From positions 1-40,299 of the forward strand of contig JBGAPI010000047.1 in NCBI GenBank assembly GCA_044221335.1: a stretch of DNA of 40,299 bases. Reading direction: 5' to 3'. Position numbers and translations under genes: made by a program. This DNA comes from JBGAPI01 sp044221335 (GTDB taxonomy: Bacteria; Pseudomonadota; Gammaproteobacteria; Xanthomonadales; Ahniellaceae). Under the pieces are notes generated by a model. The model was not told the origin of the DNA. It did no database searches and saw only the letters and a program-made list of their open reading frames with translations. Positions within the stretch are counted from its first letter, which is position 1. The number at the start of each line of letters is the position of its first letter. This document shows positions 1 to 8,610 of the stretch, piece after piece.

Positions 1-26
1 GCATCGGCGGGCCGTGCCCGCCCTAC
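1..26 (-). repeat. REP-like palindrome (GTAG-headed), single copy
   Basis: A GC-rich palindrome (GGCGGGC, CGT loop, GCCCGCC) followed by CTAC, which reads GTAG + hairpin on the minus strand. It matches the REP elements at 4150-4212 in layout and largely in sequence. It sits at the very edge of the window, directly before the first gene, so its other flank is not visible. Confidence 0.55.
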
Positions 27-27
27 G

Positions 28-1131
28 GTGCATGCGATGACTCTCGGCGGAATCGGTATCGCCGTGGTTGTCGTTGCCGCGGCGATTGCCGCCTCCGGCG
101 CCGCCTGGGTCCTGCGCCGAGCGCAGCGCGGCGTCGCGGCGATCGATCTGCCCGGCGAGCGCCGGATCCACCGGGTGCCGACGCCGCGCGGCGGCGGCAT
201 CGGGATGGCGGTCGCGCTGTGGCTCGCGGCCCTGCCGATGGCGGCGATCGAGCTCGGCTGGCTGCTGCCCTGCGCGGTCGCCGCGGTCGGGGCGGTCGGC
301 TGGTGGGACGACCACGCGCCGCTGTCGGCGCGCTTTCGCCTGCTGGTGCATCTGACGGCCGGCGTCGCGCTGGCGCTCGCGATCGGCAGCCACGCCAGCG
401 GGCCGATCATCCTTGCCGTGCCGTTCCCGACGGTCGTCGTCGAGCATCCCTGGGCGACGCTGGCGCTGGTCGCGGTGGCGCTTGCCTGGTCGGTGAATCT
501 CACCAACTTCATGGACGGCACGGATGGCATCGCCGCACTGCAGTCGCTGTTCGTGGGCGCTACCGTCGCGGTGCTGGCCGGTATCGACGGCTCGGCGCTG
601 ATGTTCCTGTTCGCGCTTGCGCTGGTCGGCGCCGCGCTCGGCTTCCTGCCGTTCAATTTCCCGCGGGCCCGGGTGTTCATGGGCGACGTCGCGTCCGGCA
701 CGCTGGGCCTGTGGATCGGGCTGCTGTCGCTGTGGCTGACATTGCGGATCAGTCTCGCCGCCGCGGTGGTGCTGAACTCGGCCTTCCTCGTCGACACGAC
801 CCTGACACTGCTCTCGCGCGTGCTCGCCGGTCGCCCCTGGTACCGGTCGCACCGCGAACACCTCTACCAGTGGCTTGCCCGCAGCGGCCACGACCACATC
901 GCCGTCGCCTGGCGCTATTCGGCATGGAACCTGACCGTCGTGGTTCCCGCGCTGGCGCTGCAGTGGACTGCGACGATTTCGCCGGAAACTCCGTCCTTTT
1001 TACCTATTCTTAACTGGAGCGTCGCCGCGGCGGTTCTTTCTCTCGCGATGCTGCTGTGGAGCTATGGAAAGCGCCGCTGTCGGGCGTATCATCTCGCGCA
1101 ACGTCGCGCGGCCTTGATGACGCGGCGATAA
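28..1131 (+). CDS. WecA/MraY-like undecaprenyl-phosphate glycosyl-1-phosphate transferase
   Basis: An integral membrane enzyme of glycosyltransferase family 4 (MraY/WecA/WbpL-like, 367 aa). This family moves a HexNAc-1-phosphate from a UDP-sugar to undecaprenyl phosphate and so starts O-antigen, capsule or other lipid-linked glycans. Seen directly: many hydrophobic segments; the cytosolic loop HRVPTPRGGG at residues 48-57; the WWDDH acidic pair near residue 93; NFMDGTDG near 160-167; FMGD near 217; and the HREHLYQ loop near 275. All are family hallmarks. Two ATGs (28 and 37) could start it and no clear ribosome site precedes either. The following CapD-type gene starts just after its stop, so the two are probably co-transcribed. 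The precise sugar (GlcNAc, QuiNAc, FucNAc) cannot be read from the sequence; a dehydratase next door suggests a modified HexNAc. Confidence 0.88.
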   Translation: MHAMTLGGIGIAVVVVAAAIAASGAAWVLRRAQRGVAAIDLPGERRIHRVPTPRGGGIGMAVALWLAALPMAAIELGWLLPCAVAAVGAVGWWDDHAPLSARFRLLVHLTAGVALALAIGSHASGPIILAVPFPTVVVEHPWATLALVAVALAWSVNLTNFMDGTDGIAALQSLFVGATVAVLAGIDGSALMFLFALALVGAALGFLPFNFPRARVFMGDVASGTLGLWIGLLSLWLTLRISLAAAVVLNSAFLVDTTLTLLSRVLAGRPWYRSHREHLYQWLARSGHDHIAVAWRYSAWNLTVVVPALALQWTATISPETPSFLPILNWSVAAAVLSLAMLLWSYGKRRCRAYHLAQRRAALMTRR

Positions 1132-1154
1132 CTAGAGCGGTAAGTATTTCGGAC

Positions 1155-3044
<1,890 letters not shown>

Positions 3045-3069
3045 ACGGCGGGAAAAGCGCCGGTGGCGC

Positions 3070-3097
3070 GTGGCGGTCGTTGACACTGGACCGCCAC
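3070..3097. other. Inverted repeat downstream of the CapD-type gene
   Basis: GTGGCGGTC (3070-3078) and GACCGCCAC (3089-3097) form a perfect 9-bp stem around a 10-nt loop. The stem can be lengthened by four more pairs if one C is bulged. It lies 25 bp after a stop codon and has no T-run, so it may end the capD-type transcript in a factor-dependent way or protect its 3' end. The loop contains TTGACA, but no -10 element lies at a normal distance. Confidence 0.4.
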
Positions 3098-3286
3098 CGC
3101 GCGCGTTTACACTGCGCCGCCCCGATCGTCCTCCGGCGTGCCGCTGGCGGCGCCGGATCCCACGCGTGCGGGACCGCTTCCCTGGGGGCGGCGTCCGGGC
3201 GAGGCCCGGGTTTCGCGGGGGCGGACGTGCATCCAGGGGATGCGCGGCACGGCTGACGCATCGTCATCAACTTTGCTGGAGTTCCG

Positions 3287-4153
3287 ATGAAAATTCGCAA
3301 GGCTGTATTTCCCGTTGCCGGCCTCGGCACCCGCCTGCTGCCCGCCTCCAAGGTGCTGGCCAAGGAGATGCTGCCGATCATCGACAAGCCGCTGATCCAG
3401 TACGCGGTGGACGAGGCGGTCGCGGCCGGCTGCGACACGCTGGTCTTCGTGACCAACCGCTACAAGCATTCGATCGCGGATCACTTCGACAAGTCCTTCG
3501 AGCTCGAGCACAAGCTGGAGAAGGCGAACAAGCAGGAGCTGCTGGCGATCGTCCGCGGCATCCTGCCCTCGCACGTGAAGACCGTGTTCGTCACCCAGGC
3601 GGAGGCTCTGGGCCTCGGCCACGCGGTGTTGTGCGCAAAGCCCGCGGTCGGCAACGAGCCCTTCGCGGTGCTGCTGCCGGACGACATGATCTGGAATCCG
3701 GCCGCACCGGGCCTGGCGCAGATGGCGAAGGTCGCCGCGCAGCACGACGGCAGCGTGATCGCGGTCGAGGACGTGCCGCGCGACCAGACCCACCGCTACG
3801 GCATCGTGTCGGCCGAGCCGATCAGCGAGCGCGTCGCCCGGATCAACGGCATGGTGGAGAAGCCCAGGCCCGAGGTCGCGCCGTCCACCCTCGCGATCGT
3901 CGGTCGCTACCTCCTCTCGCCGCGGGTATTCGACCTGCTGGAATCCACGAAGCCCGGCGCCGGCGGCGAGATCCAGCTGACCGACGCGCTGGCCGCGCTG
4001 CTGGCCCACGAGAAGGTCTTCGCTCACCGTTTCGAGGGCGTGCGCTACGACTGCGGCAACAAGCTCGGCGTGGTGCAGGCCACGATCGCGCTGGCCTTGC
4101 AGGATGCGCAGATCGGGGCCGACGTGCGCGAGTTCGCGCGTGGCATGTTGTAG
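3287..4153 (+). CDS. galU: UTP--glucose-1-phosphate uridylyltransferase
   Basis: A cytosolic enzyme that makes UDP-glucose from UTP and glucose-1-phosphate, feeding exopolysaccharide, LPS and trehalose synthesis. The 288-aa length is normal for bacterial GalU. The nucleotidyltransferase signature GLGTRLLPASK is near residue 12, followed by KEMLPIIDKPLIQY. The central LPDDM and NGMVEKP motifs and a C-terminal YDCGNKLG segment, all typical of GalU, are present. ATG 3287 follows a TGGAG ribosome site at the usual distance. The 242-bp gap to the CapD-type gene, with its hairpin, suggests separate transcription, but the position next to nucleotide-sugar genes fits a polysaccharide role. The stop codon lies inside the first REP of the pair at 4150-4212. 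Confidence 0.95.
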   Translation: MKIRKAVFPVAGLGTRLLPASKVLAKEMLPIIDKPLIQYAVDEAVAAGCDTLVFVTNRYKHSIADHFDKSFELEHKLEKANKQELLAIVRGILPSHVKTVFVTQAEALGLGHAVLCAKPAVGNEPFAVLLPDDMIWNPAAPGLAQMAKVAAQHDGSVIAVEDVPRDQTHRYGIVSAEPISERVARINGMVEKPRPEVAPSTLAIVGRYLLSPRVFDLLESTKPGAGGEIQLTDALAALLAHEKVFAHRFEGVRYDCGNKLGVVQATIALALQDAQIGADVREFARGML

Positions 4154-4212
4154 GGCGGGCACTGCCCGCCATCGCCCGAACGCTTCGCGATGGCGGCCAG
4201 TGGCCGCCCTAC
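4150..4212. repeat. BIME: two inverted GTAG-headed REP elements
   Basis: The first REP (4150-4175) reads GTAG, then the palindrome GGCGGGCACTGCCCGCC, then ATCGC. The second (4187-4212) is its inverted partner, GCGAT + GGCGGCCAGTGGCCGCC + CTAC. The two palindromes differ at two positions that change together, so both still fold perfectly. GTAG before a hairpin is the known mark of REPs mobilised by RAYT (TnpA-REP) transposases. The pair overlaps the galU stop codon and could stabilise or end that transcript. Confidence 0.75.
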
Positions 4213-4312
4213 GGCGGCGGTCTTGCCGGGGCGCAGGGCCCTGCGAACGACGCATGCCATAGCCTGGCCTTCGAAATGCTTTGCAATCGCAGCCGTCCTG
4301 AGTGTTGATCGC

Positions 4313-4333
4313 GGGTGCGTCCAGGACGCACCC
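4313..4333 (+). promoter_or_regulatory. Hairpin directly before the start codon of the PLP enzyme gene
   Basis: GGGTGCGTC (4313-4321), a CAG loop and GACGCACCC (4325-4333) form a perfect 9-bp stem-loop that ends seven bases before the ATG at 4341. The space left for a ribosome site is only CTAGGCC, so a folded leader would limit ribosome access. It may be a translation control element, or a stray repeat of the stem/3-nt-loop class found elsewhere in the window. Confidence 0.45.
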
Positions 4334-4340
4334 TAGGCCG

Positions 4341-5501
4341 ATGGATCTCTCCTACATCCTCAATCACCTCGCCGAAGACCGCGAACGCTACGAAGGCGCG
4401 GTCGTGCCGCCGATCCATCAGACCGGCATCTTCGCGCTGCCGTCGGTGGCGGCGATGCGCGAGATGTTCGCCGACGAGTACGCCAACCACGTCTACACCC
4501 GCGGCAACAACCCCACGGTGGCGATCGTGCGGCGCAAGCTGGCGGCGCTGGAGGGTGCGGAGGACGCGCTGCTGTTCGGTTCCGGCGCGGCGGCGATCGC
4601 GGCCGGCGTACTGTCGACGGTCCGGGCCGGCGACCACGTGGTCTGCGTCGCCAAGCCCTACAGCTGGACCAAGACGCTGGTCCGGCACTGGCTGCCGCGC
4701 TTCGGGATCGAGTCCAGCCTGATCGACGCGCGTGATCCGGCGGCGGTCGCGGCGGCCTGCCGGGCGAATACCCGGATGATCGTGCTGGAGAGCCCGAACT
4801 CGTTGACCTTCGAGCAGCAGGACCTCGCCGCGATCGCGGCGATCGCGCACCGTCGGGGCATCCGCACGCTGTGCGACAACAGCTTCGCGACACCGCTCCA
4901 CCAGTCGCCGCTGGCGCTGGGCATCGACCTCGTCGCGCATTCCGCGACCAAATACCTGAACGGCCACAGCGACGTCCTCGCCGGAGTGCTCGCGGGCAGC
5001 ACGGCGCTGTGCCGCGAGGTGTTCGCCGGCCCGTTCATGACCTTCGGCGCGCTGCTGGCGCCGAACGATGCCTGGCTGCTGCTGCGCGGACTGCGGACGC
5101 TGGCGGTGCGGATGGAGCGGGTCGCGGCGACCACGGCGAAGGTGCTGGCCTTCCTCGAGGGCCAGCCGAAGATCCGCCGGATCCACTCGCCGTTCACGAC
5201 CGACCATCCGCAGGCCGAGCTCACGAGGAAGCAACTGCGCGGCGCCAGCGGCCTGCTGTCGATCGAGCTCGACACCGACCAGGACGGCGTCGAGCGCTTC
5301 TGCGACGGTCTCGTGCGCTTCGTGATGTCGGTGTCCTGGGGCGGCTACGAGTCGCTGGCCTTTCCGGTCGCCGGCGTCCGCGACTGGCGTGGCCACGAGT
5401 CGGCGAGCACGGTGCCGGTGTCGCTGGTGCGGCTGTCGATCGGCCTGGAGGAACCCGAGGTGCTGATCGACGACCTGAGGATGGCGTTCGAGCGGATCTG
5501 A
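4341..5501 (+). CDS. PLP-dependent trans-sulfuration enzyme (cystathionine beta-lyase/gamma-synthase family)
   Basis: A 386-aa cytosolic enzyme of the Cys/Met-metabolism PLP family. Visible features are YTRGNNPTV (the YxR.NPT phosphate-binding segment), FGSGAAAIAAG, LESPNSL, CDNSFATP, and the Schiff-base lysine in HSATKYLNGHSD near residue 204. The C-terminal half keeps SWGGYESL and the substrate arginine region VRLSIGLEE. These match cystathionine beta-lyase-like proteins (PatB/MetC-type annotation) better than sulfhydrylases, but the exact reaction cannot be fixed from sequence. The ATG at 4341 was chosen because relatives begin close to it; an earlier in-frame start at 4302 would run through the hairpin at 4313-4333. 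No methionine-pathway neighbour supports one reaction over another. Confidence 0.85.
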   Translation: MDLSYILNHLAEDRERYEGAVVPPIHQTGIFALPSVAAMREMFADEYANHVYTRGNNPTVAIVRRKLAALEGAEDALLFGSGAAAIAAGVLSTVRAGDHVVCVAKPYSWTKTLVRHWLPRFGIESSLIDARDPAAVAAACRANTRMIVLESPNSLTFEQQDLAAIAAIAHRRGIRTLCDNSFATPLHQSPLALGIDLVAHSATKYLNGHSDVLAGVLAGSTALCREVFAGPFMTFGALLAPNDAWLLLRGLRTLAVRMERVAATTAKVLAFLEGQPKIRRIHSPFTTDHPQAELTRKQLRGASGLLSIELDTDQDGVERFCDGLVRFVMSVSWGGYESLAFPVAGVRDWRGHESASTVPVSLVRLSIGLEEPEVLIDDLRMAFERI

Positions 5502-5624
5502 TCCCCGCCGATCGCGACGGGACCCGGCCCGCTGCTCTTCGCCCCGTTGCGGCACCGCGTCGCGCGGCCTCGGCGCCGCACCACGGTCGACCACCGACGG
5601 GTACGTCTCCACGTGCGAAAGGTG

Positions 5625-5653
5625 TTGACCCCGGGGAACACCCTCACTAGACT
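5625..5653 (+). promoter_or_regulatory. Promoter of the tRNA-Val/tRNA-Thr unit
   Basis: TTGACC (5625-5630) and TAGACT (5648-5653) are separated by exactly 17 bases and followed by a GC-rich GCGCG discriminator. This is the layout of stringently controlled stable-RNA promoters. The first tRNA begins 16 bases after the -10 box. Confidence 0.75.
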
Positions 5654-5669
5654 GCGCGACTCATTTTTT

Positions 5670-5744
5670 GGGCGGTTAGCTCAGCGGTAGAGCACTGCTT
5701 TCACACGGCAGGGGCCACTGGTTCGATCCCAGTACCGCCCACCA
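5670..5744 (+). tRNA. tRNA-Val (anticodon CAC)
   Basis: A complete cloverleaf can be drawn. The acceptor stem is GGGCGGT/ACCGCCC, the D arm GCTC/GAGC, and the anticodon stem CTGCT/GGCAG around loop TTCACAC (anticodon CAC, reading GUG). The variable loop has five bases, the T arm is ACTGG-TTCGATC-CCAGT, and the 3' ACCA is encoded. It is the first gene of a two-tRNA transcript. Confidence 0.95.
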
Positions 5745-5760
5745 AAATACGGCGCACGCC

Positions 5761-5831
<71 letters not shown>

Positions 5832-5836
<5 letters not shown>

Positions 5837-5854
5837 CGCGCTTCGCGCGTGGTG
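5832..5854 (+). terminator. Hairpin terminator after the tRNA pair
   Basis: CACCACGCGC and GCGCGTGGTG form a perfect 10-bp stem with a TTC loop; the stem starts within the CCA end of tRNA-Thr. It is followed by TTGTAT, only a weak T-run. Position right after a stable RNA supports a terminator role. Confidence 0.6.
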
Positions 5855-5909
5855 TTGTATGGGGCATCGCACCCAGCCCGCGCCGCCGCAACCTTGATGC
5901 AGTTCATCC

Positions 5910-6278
5910 GTGGATGAGACTCATTCGGCGTCGCCTCCGATGGCCTGGAAGGAATTTCAAGGCGGGACCCCGCTTTGCGGCCACGACGCGGAGGGCGTCA
6001 CGATCGTCCTCGACGAGGACCACGTCGGTGGCGCTCGCATCACCCTCGTGAAGGGGAGCGGGCCGATCCCGTTCGCGATCAACTGCGGCATCTGCGGCTG
6101 CTTCGTCCACACCGCCTACGCATCGACGCGCGCGGAGGCCGAGGGTCGATTTCGCGACATGCGTGACGGACTCGACGCGATCCTGGCCTCGATGGCCACG
6201 ATCGACCCCGCGGGCGCCGATCGGCGGATGCCGGACGTGGACCGCCGGATCACGGAAATCGTCGATCGATTCGGGTAG
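5910..6278 (+). CDS. Small hypothetical protein with a CxxCxC motif
   Basis: A 122-aa protein that I do not recognise. Codon use is strongly G/C at the third position from about 5985 onward, like the neighbours, so it is probably real. The centre holds NCGICGCFVHTAYAS, in which three cysteines (CxxCxC) could bind a metal or form disulfides. The C-terminal third looks helical. There is no signal peptide or membrane segment, so a cytosolic location is likely. The start is unclear: GTG 5910 or ATG 5940, neither with a good ribosome site. It follows the tRNA pair and its terminator, so it needs its own promoter. Confidence 0.55.
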   Translation: MDETHSASPPMAWKEFQGGTPLCGHDAEGVTIVLDEDHVGGARITLVKGSGPIPFAINCGICGCFVHTAYASTRAEAEGRFRDMRDGLDAILASMATIDPAGADRRMPDVDRRITEIVDRFG

Positions 6279-6419
6279 CCAGGCCGCGGGCCGTCCAGGG
6301 TCCGCAGCGCAGCAACCGATGTCGCTGGTGTTGTGCGACGATCGATCGCCCCGATCCGGCGACGGCGTTCCCGGTGCCGCTTCGGGCGCCCTGTCCGTCC
6401 CGCCCTCGGAGAACGCGCC

Positions 6420-6959
6420 ATGCTCGCCATCCATCGTCGCCGCTTCCAGATGTTCGCCGTCGGCCTCGCCGCGGTCGTGCTCGCCGGCTGCAACGTCTCG
6501 TCCGCCACGCTCGGCGACCTGTACACCGCGAAAGACAAGGAAGCGAAGACCAAAGCCACGACCTTCGCGCCGGGCGACACCATCTGGATCTTCGCACCCG
6601 CCAGGTTCCTCCCGGGCAAGGTCTCGATGAAGCTGACGACCTATGCCGAGAAGATCGACGGCATGGCGCCACATACCGCGATCCCGGGCCTGTCGGCTCA
6701 GGTCGAACTGACCGGCGACGGCGAGGCGAATTTCAACCTGTCGCCGCCGGCGGCCGGCTGGCCGAACGGGCAGTTGAAGCTCGAGGTGAGCATGGTGAGC
6801 GTCGACGACAACATCGAGCGTGGCAAGAAGGCGATCATCGTCACCACCGCCGGCAACACCGGCGCGGCGCCGGCCGAGCCGCCGGCGACGAACGACGGCT
6901 CGCCGGGCGCTGACGCCGAGCAGGGCGACGCCGCCGCGAACAACGAGCCCCAGCGCTAG
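6420..6959 (+). CDS. Putative lipoprotein of unknown function
   Basis: A 179-aa exported protein. It begins with MLAIHRRR, a hydrophobic stretch and the lipobox LAGC near residues 21-24, so signal peptidase II processing and lipid anchoring are expected. The mature part is mixed beta-like sequence (TIWIFAPARFLPGKV; QVELTGDGEANFNLSP; KLEVSMVSVDD). It ends in an Ala/Pro/Gly/Glu-rich tail of about 35 residues that is probably disordered. ATG 6420 follows a GGAGA ribosome site. I do not recognise the family. It stands alone between the small Cys-motif protein and the pirin gene. Confidence 0.72.
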   Translation: MLAIHRRRFQMFAVGLAAVVLAGCNVSSATLGDLYTAKDKEAKTKATTFAPGDTIWIFAPARFLPGKVSMKLTTYAEKIDGMAPHTAIPGLSAQVELTGDGEANFNLSPPAAGWPNGQLKLEVSMVSVDDNIERGKKAIIVTTAGNTGAAPAEPPATNDGSPGADAEQGDAAANNEPQR

Positions 6960-7040
6960 CGCCATGGGCGAGCCCGTGATCGCCTTCGAACAGGCCAAGG
7001 CCCTTCATGATCGTCGTGGCGTGAATCCGGATCCGCCCAC

Positions 7041-7943
7041 GTGAAAGGGGCCCCGTTCCCAGGCGTCGAACGGCTTGCCACCCGCGACGGCGTCGTCGGC
7101 GATGCGCTGACGATCCGCCGCGCGCTGCCGCACCCGAAGCACCGCACGATCGGCGCCTGGTGCTTCCTCGACCATGCCGGTCCGATGGTGATCCGCGACG
7201 GCCGCGGCATGCGGGTCGGCCCGCATCCCCACATCGGGCTGTCGACCTTCACCTGGCACATCGAAGGCGAGACCCTGCACCGCGACAGCCTCGGCAACGC
7301 CCAGGTGATCCGGCCCGGGCAGGTCAACCTGATGACCGCCGGTCGCGGCATCGCGCACTCCGAGGAATCGGTCGTCGGCGGCAGTCCGAACGTGCACCTG
7401 GCGCAGCTGTGGATCGCGTTGCCGGAGGCGGCGCGGCACGGCGCGCCGGAGTTCCGGCACTACCCGGCACTGCCGGTGGCGGACGCCGGCGGCTACCGGG
7501 TCACGGTACTGGTGGGGACGATGCTGGGACAGCGCTCGCCGGTGGCGGTCCACACGCCGCTGGTCGGGGTCGACCTCTTCGCGGACGGCGACGCCGACAC
7601 CACGCTGCCGCTGGACCCGCTGTTCGAACACGGCGCGATGGCGCTGGAGGGCGAATTCGAGTTCGACGACGGGCCGCTGGCGCCGGGCAGCCTCGTGTAC
7701 ATGCCTCCCGGCCATGCCGCGCTGCGCGTGCGCAGCCGCGGACGCGCCCGCCTGCTGGTGATCGGCGGGGAACCCTTCCCCGAGGAGATCCTGCTCTGGT
7801 GGAACTTCGTCGCCCGCACGCAGGCCGAACTGGAACAGGCGACGGCCGACTGGAACGCCGCATCCGAGCGCTTCGGCACGGTGCAGGGCTTCGACGGGCC
7901 GCGGCTGGCGGCACCGGCGCTCGCGGGTCTGCACCTGCGCTGA
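7041..7943 (+). CDS. Pirin family protein (bicupin)
   Basis: A 300-aa pirin: two cupin domains, the first binding a metal ion. In bacteria members are quercetinase-like dioxygenases or modulators of central metabolism. The metal-site pattern PHPHIGLSTFTW is at about residues 60-71, followed by an RPGQVNLMTAGRGIAHSE stretch that carries the remaining ligands. The pirin C-terminal domain with FPEEILLWWNFVA near the end is also present. The GTG at 7041 is the only reasonable start, since the homologous region begins at once; no strong ribosome site is seen. A perfect stem-loop directly follows the stop. The substrate is unknown. Confidence 0.88.
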   Translation: MKGAPFPGVERLATRDGVVGDALTIRRALPHPKHRTIGAWCFLDHAGPMVIRDGRGMRVGPHPHIGLSTFTWHIEGETLHRDSLGNAQVIRPGQVNLMTAGRGIAHSEESVVGGSPNVHLAQLWIALPEAARHGAPEFRHYPALPVADAGGYRVTVLVGTMLGQRSPVAVHTPLVGVDLFADGDADTTLPLDPLFEHGAMALEGEFEFDDGPLAPGSLVYMPPGHAALRVRSRGRARLLVIGGEPFPEEILLWWNFVARTQAELEQATADWNAASERFGTVQGFDGPRLAAPALAGLHLR

Positions 7944-7960
7944 CGCCCCGCTGCGGGGCG
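7944..7960 (+). terminator. Stem-loop right after the pirin stop codon
   Basis: CGCCCCG and CGGGGCG form a perfect 7-bp stem with a CTG loop starting at the base after the stop. No T-run follows, so it is a candidate 3'-end element rather than a proven intrinsic terminator. Confidence 0.4.
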
Positions 7961-8086
7961 CACGGCGGTCCGTGTCGACGGTTTCGAGTTTTCATCCCGC
8001 GGCGCGCGTGATGAGCGTCGCAATTCCGCGATCCCGATCCACAACGATTGATTCGAAGCGTGTCCGCGCTGCTAGATTCGCGCGCC

Positions 8087-8329
8087 ATGGCCAAGACCGC
8101 ACGCATGCTGTTCGAGGAAGCGCTCCTGCTGGATCCGGTGGGACGCAACGAGCTGGTGTCGATGCTGCTCAACCACCATCAGCGGCAACTGCGCCGCGGC
8201 GCCGCGGACCTCGCGCTGGCCGGCGAGACGAGCCGCACGACCAGCGCTCCCGGCAACGTCCGGCTGCAGCTGGTGTCCTGGGAAGAGATCATGACCAACC
8301 TGTACCTCCCGCAGGACCAGGCGGCGTGA
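8087..8329 (+). CDS. Small helical hypothetical protein
   Basis: An 80-aa protein starting MAKTARMLFEEAL. The opening helix (LFEEALLLDPVGRNELVSMLL) resembles the short helical motif of 'addiction-module component' proteins, in which a leucine-rich helix is followed by a PxxR/E segment. This is a weak likeness only. The middle (about residues 25-55) is Arg/Ala-rich, and it ends with SWEEIMTNLYLPQDQAA. TTG 8048 would extend it by 13 residues. No toxin-like gene is adjacent, so a toxin-antitoxin role is not supported. Confidence 0.5.
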   Translation: MAKTARMLFEEALLLDPVGRNELVSMLLNHHQRQLRRGAADLALAGETSRTTSAPGNVRLQLVSWEEIMTNLYLPQDQAA

Positions 8330-8336
8330 CGGTGCC

Positions 8337-8359
8337 GGGCGCGCCCTGCGCGCCATCGC
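8337..8359. repeat. REP-like palindrome, left copy of an inverted pair
   Basis: GGCGCGC and GCGCGCC arms around a 3-base centre, followed by ATCGC, as in the REPs at 4150-4212. The same 23 bases recur inverted at 8585-8607 with a single mismatch. It lies just after the stop of the small protein at 8087-8329. Confidence 0.6.
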
Positions 8360-8584
8360 AAGGCATCTCGTCCGGGATCCCGAAGGTGAATCGCGGTCGA
8401 TCTCGGCGGCATCACGATCTCGCCGAAGCGTGACCCTCGATTGGAATACGACGCGGATGGCGTGACGGAGGAGGGCGCACGGCTCGGGTGTCGCGCGCTT
8501 GCGGATCGAGCCCAACGGCACTCCGCGGGCCGACAAGGTCCGCGACGACGCCCAGGCGGAGCCGGGCATTTCCGGGAGGTTCGT

Positions 8585-8610
8585 GCAATGGCGCGCAGGG
8601 CGCGCCCTAT
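8585..8610. repeat. REP-like palindrome, right copy of an inverted pair
   Basis: GCAAT + GGCGCGC-AGG-GCGCGCC + CTAT: a degenerate GTAG-headed REP (ATAG when read on the minus strand). It abuts and partly overlaps the stop codon of the symporter gene, which ends at 8607. With 8337-8359 it brackets about 225 bp in which I see no gene and no other clear signal. Confidence 0.6.

Noticed and set aside
1056..1154. Earlier GTG start for the CapD-type gene
   Set aside because: It would overlap the WecA-like gene by 76 bp and add residues unlike family N-termini; the GTG at 1155 fits better.
3080..3113. TTGACA plus TACACT as a galU promoter
   Set aside because: The spacer is 22 bases, too long for a sigma-70 promoter, and the TTGACA is in a hairpin loop.
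8087..8329. Toxin-antitoxin pair
   Set aside because: The helix resembles an addiction-module motif only slightly and no toxin-like gene is adjacent.
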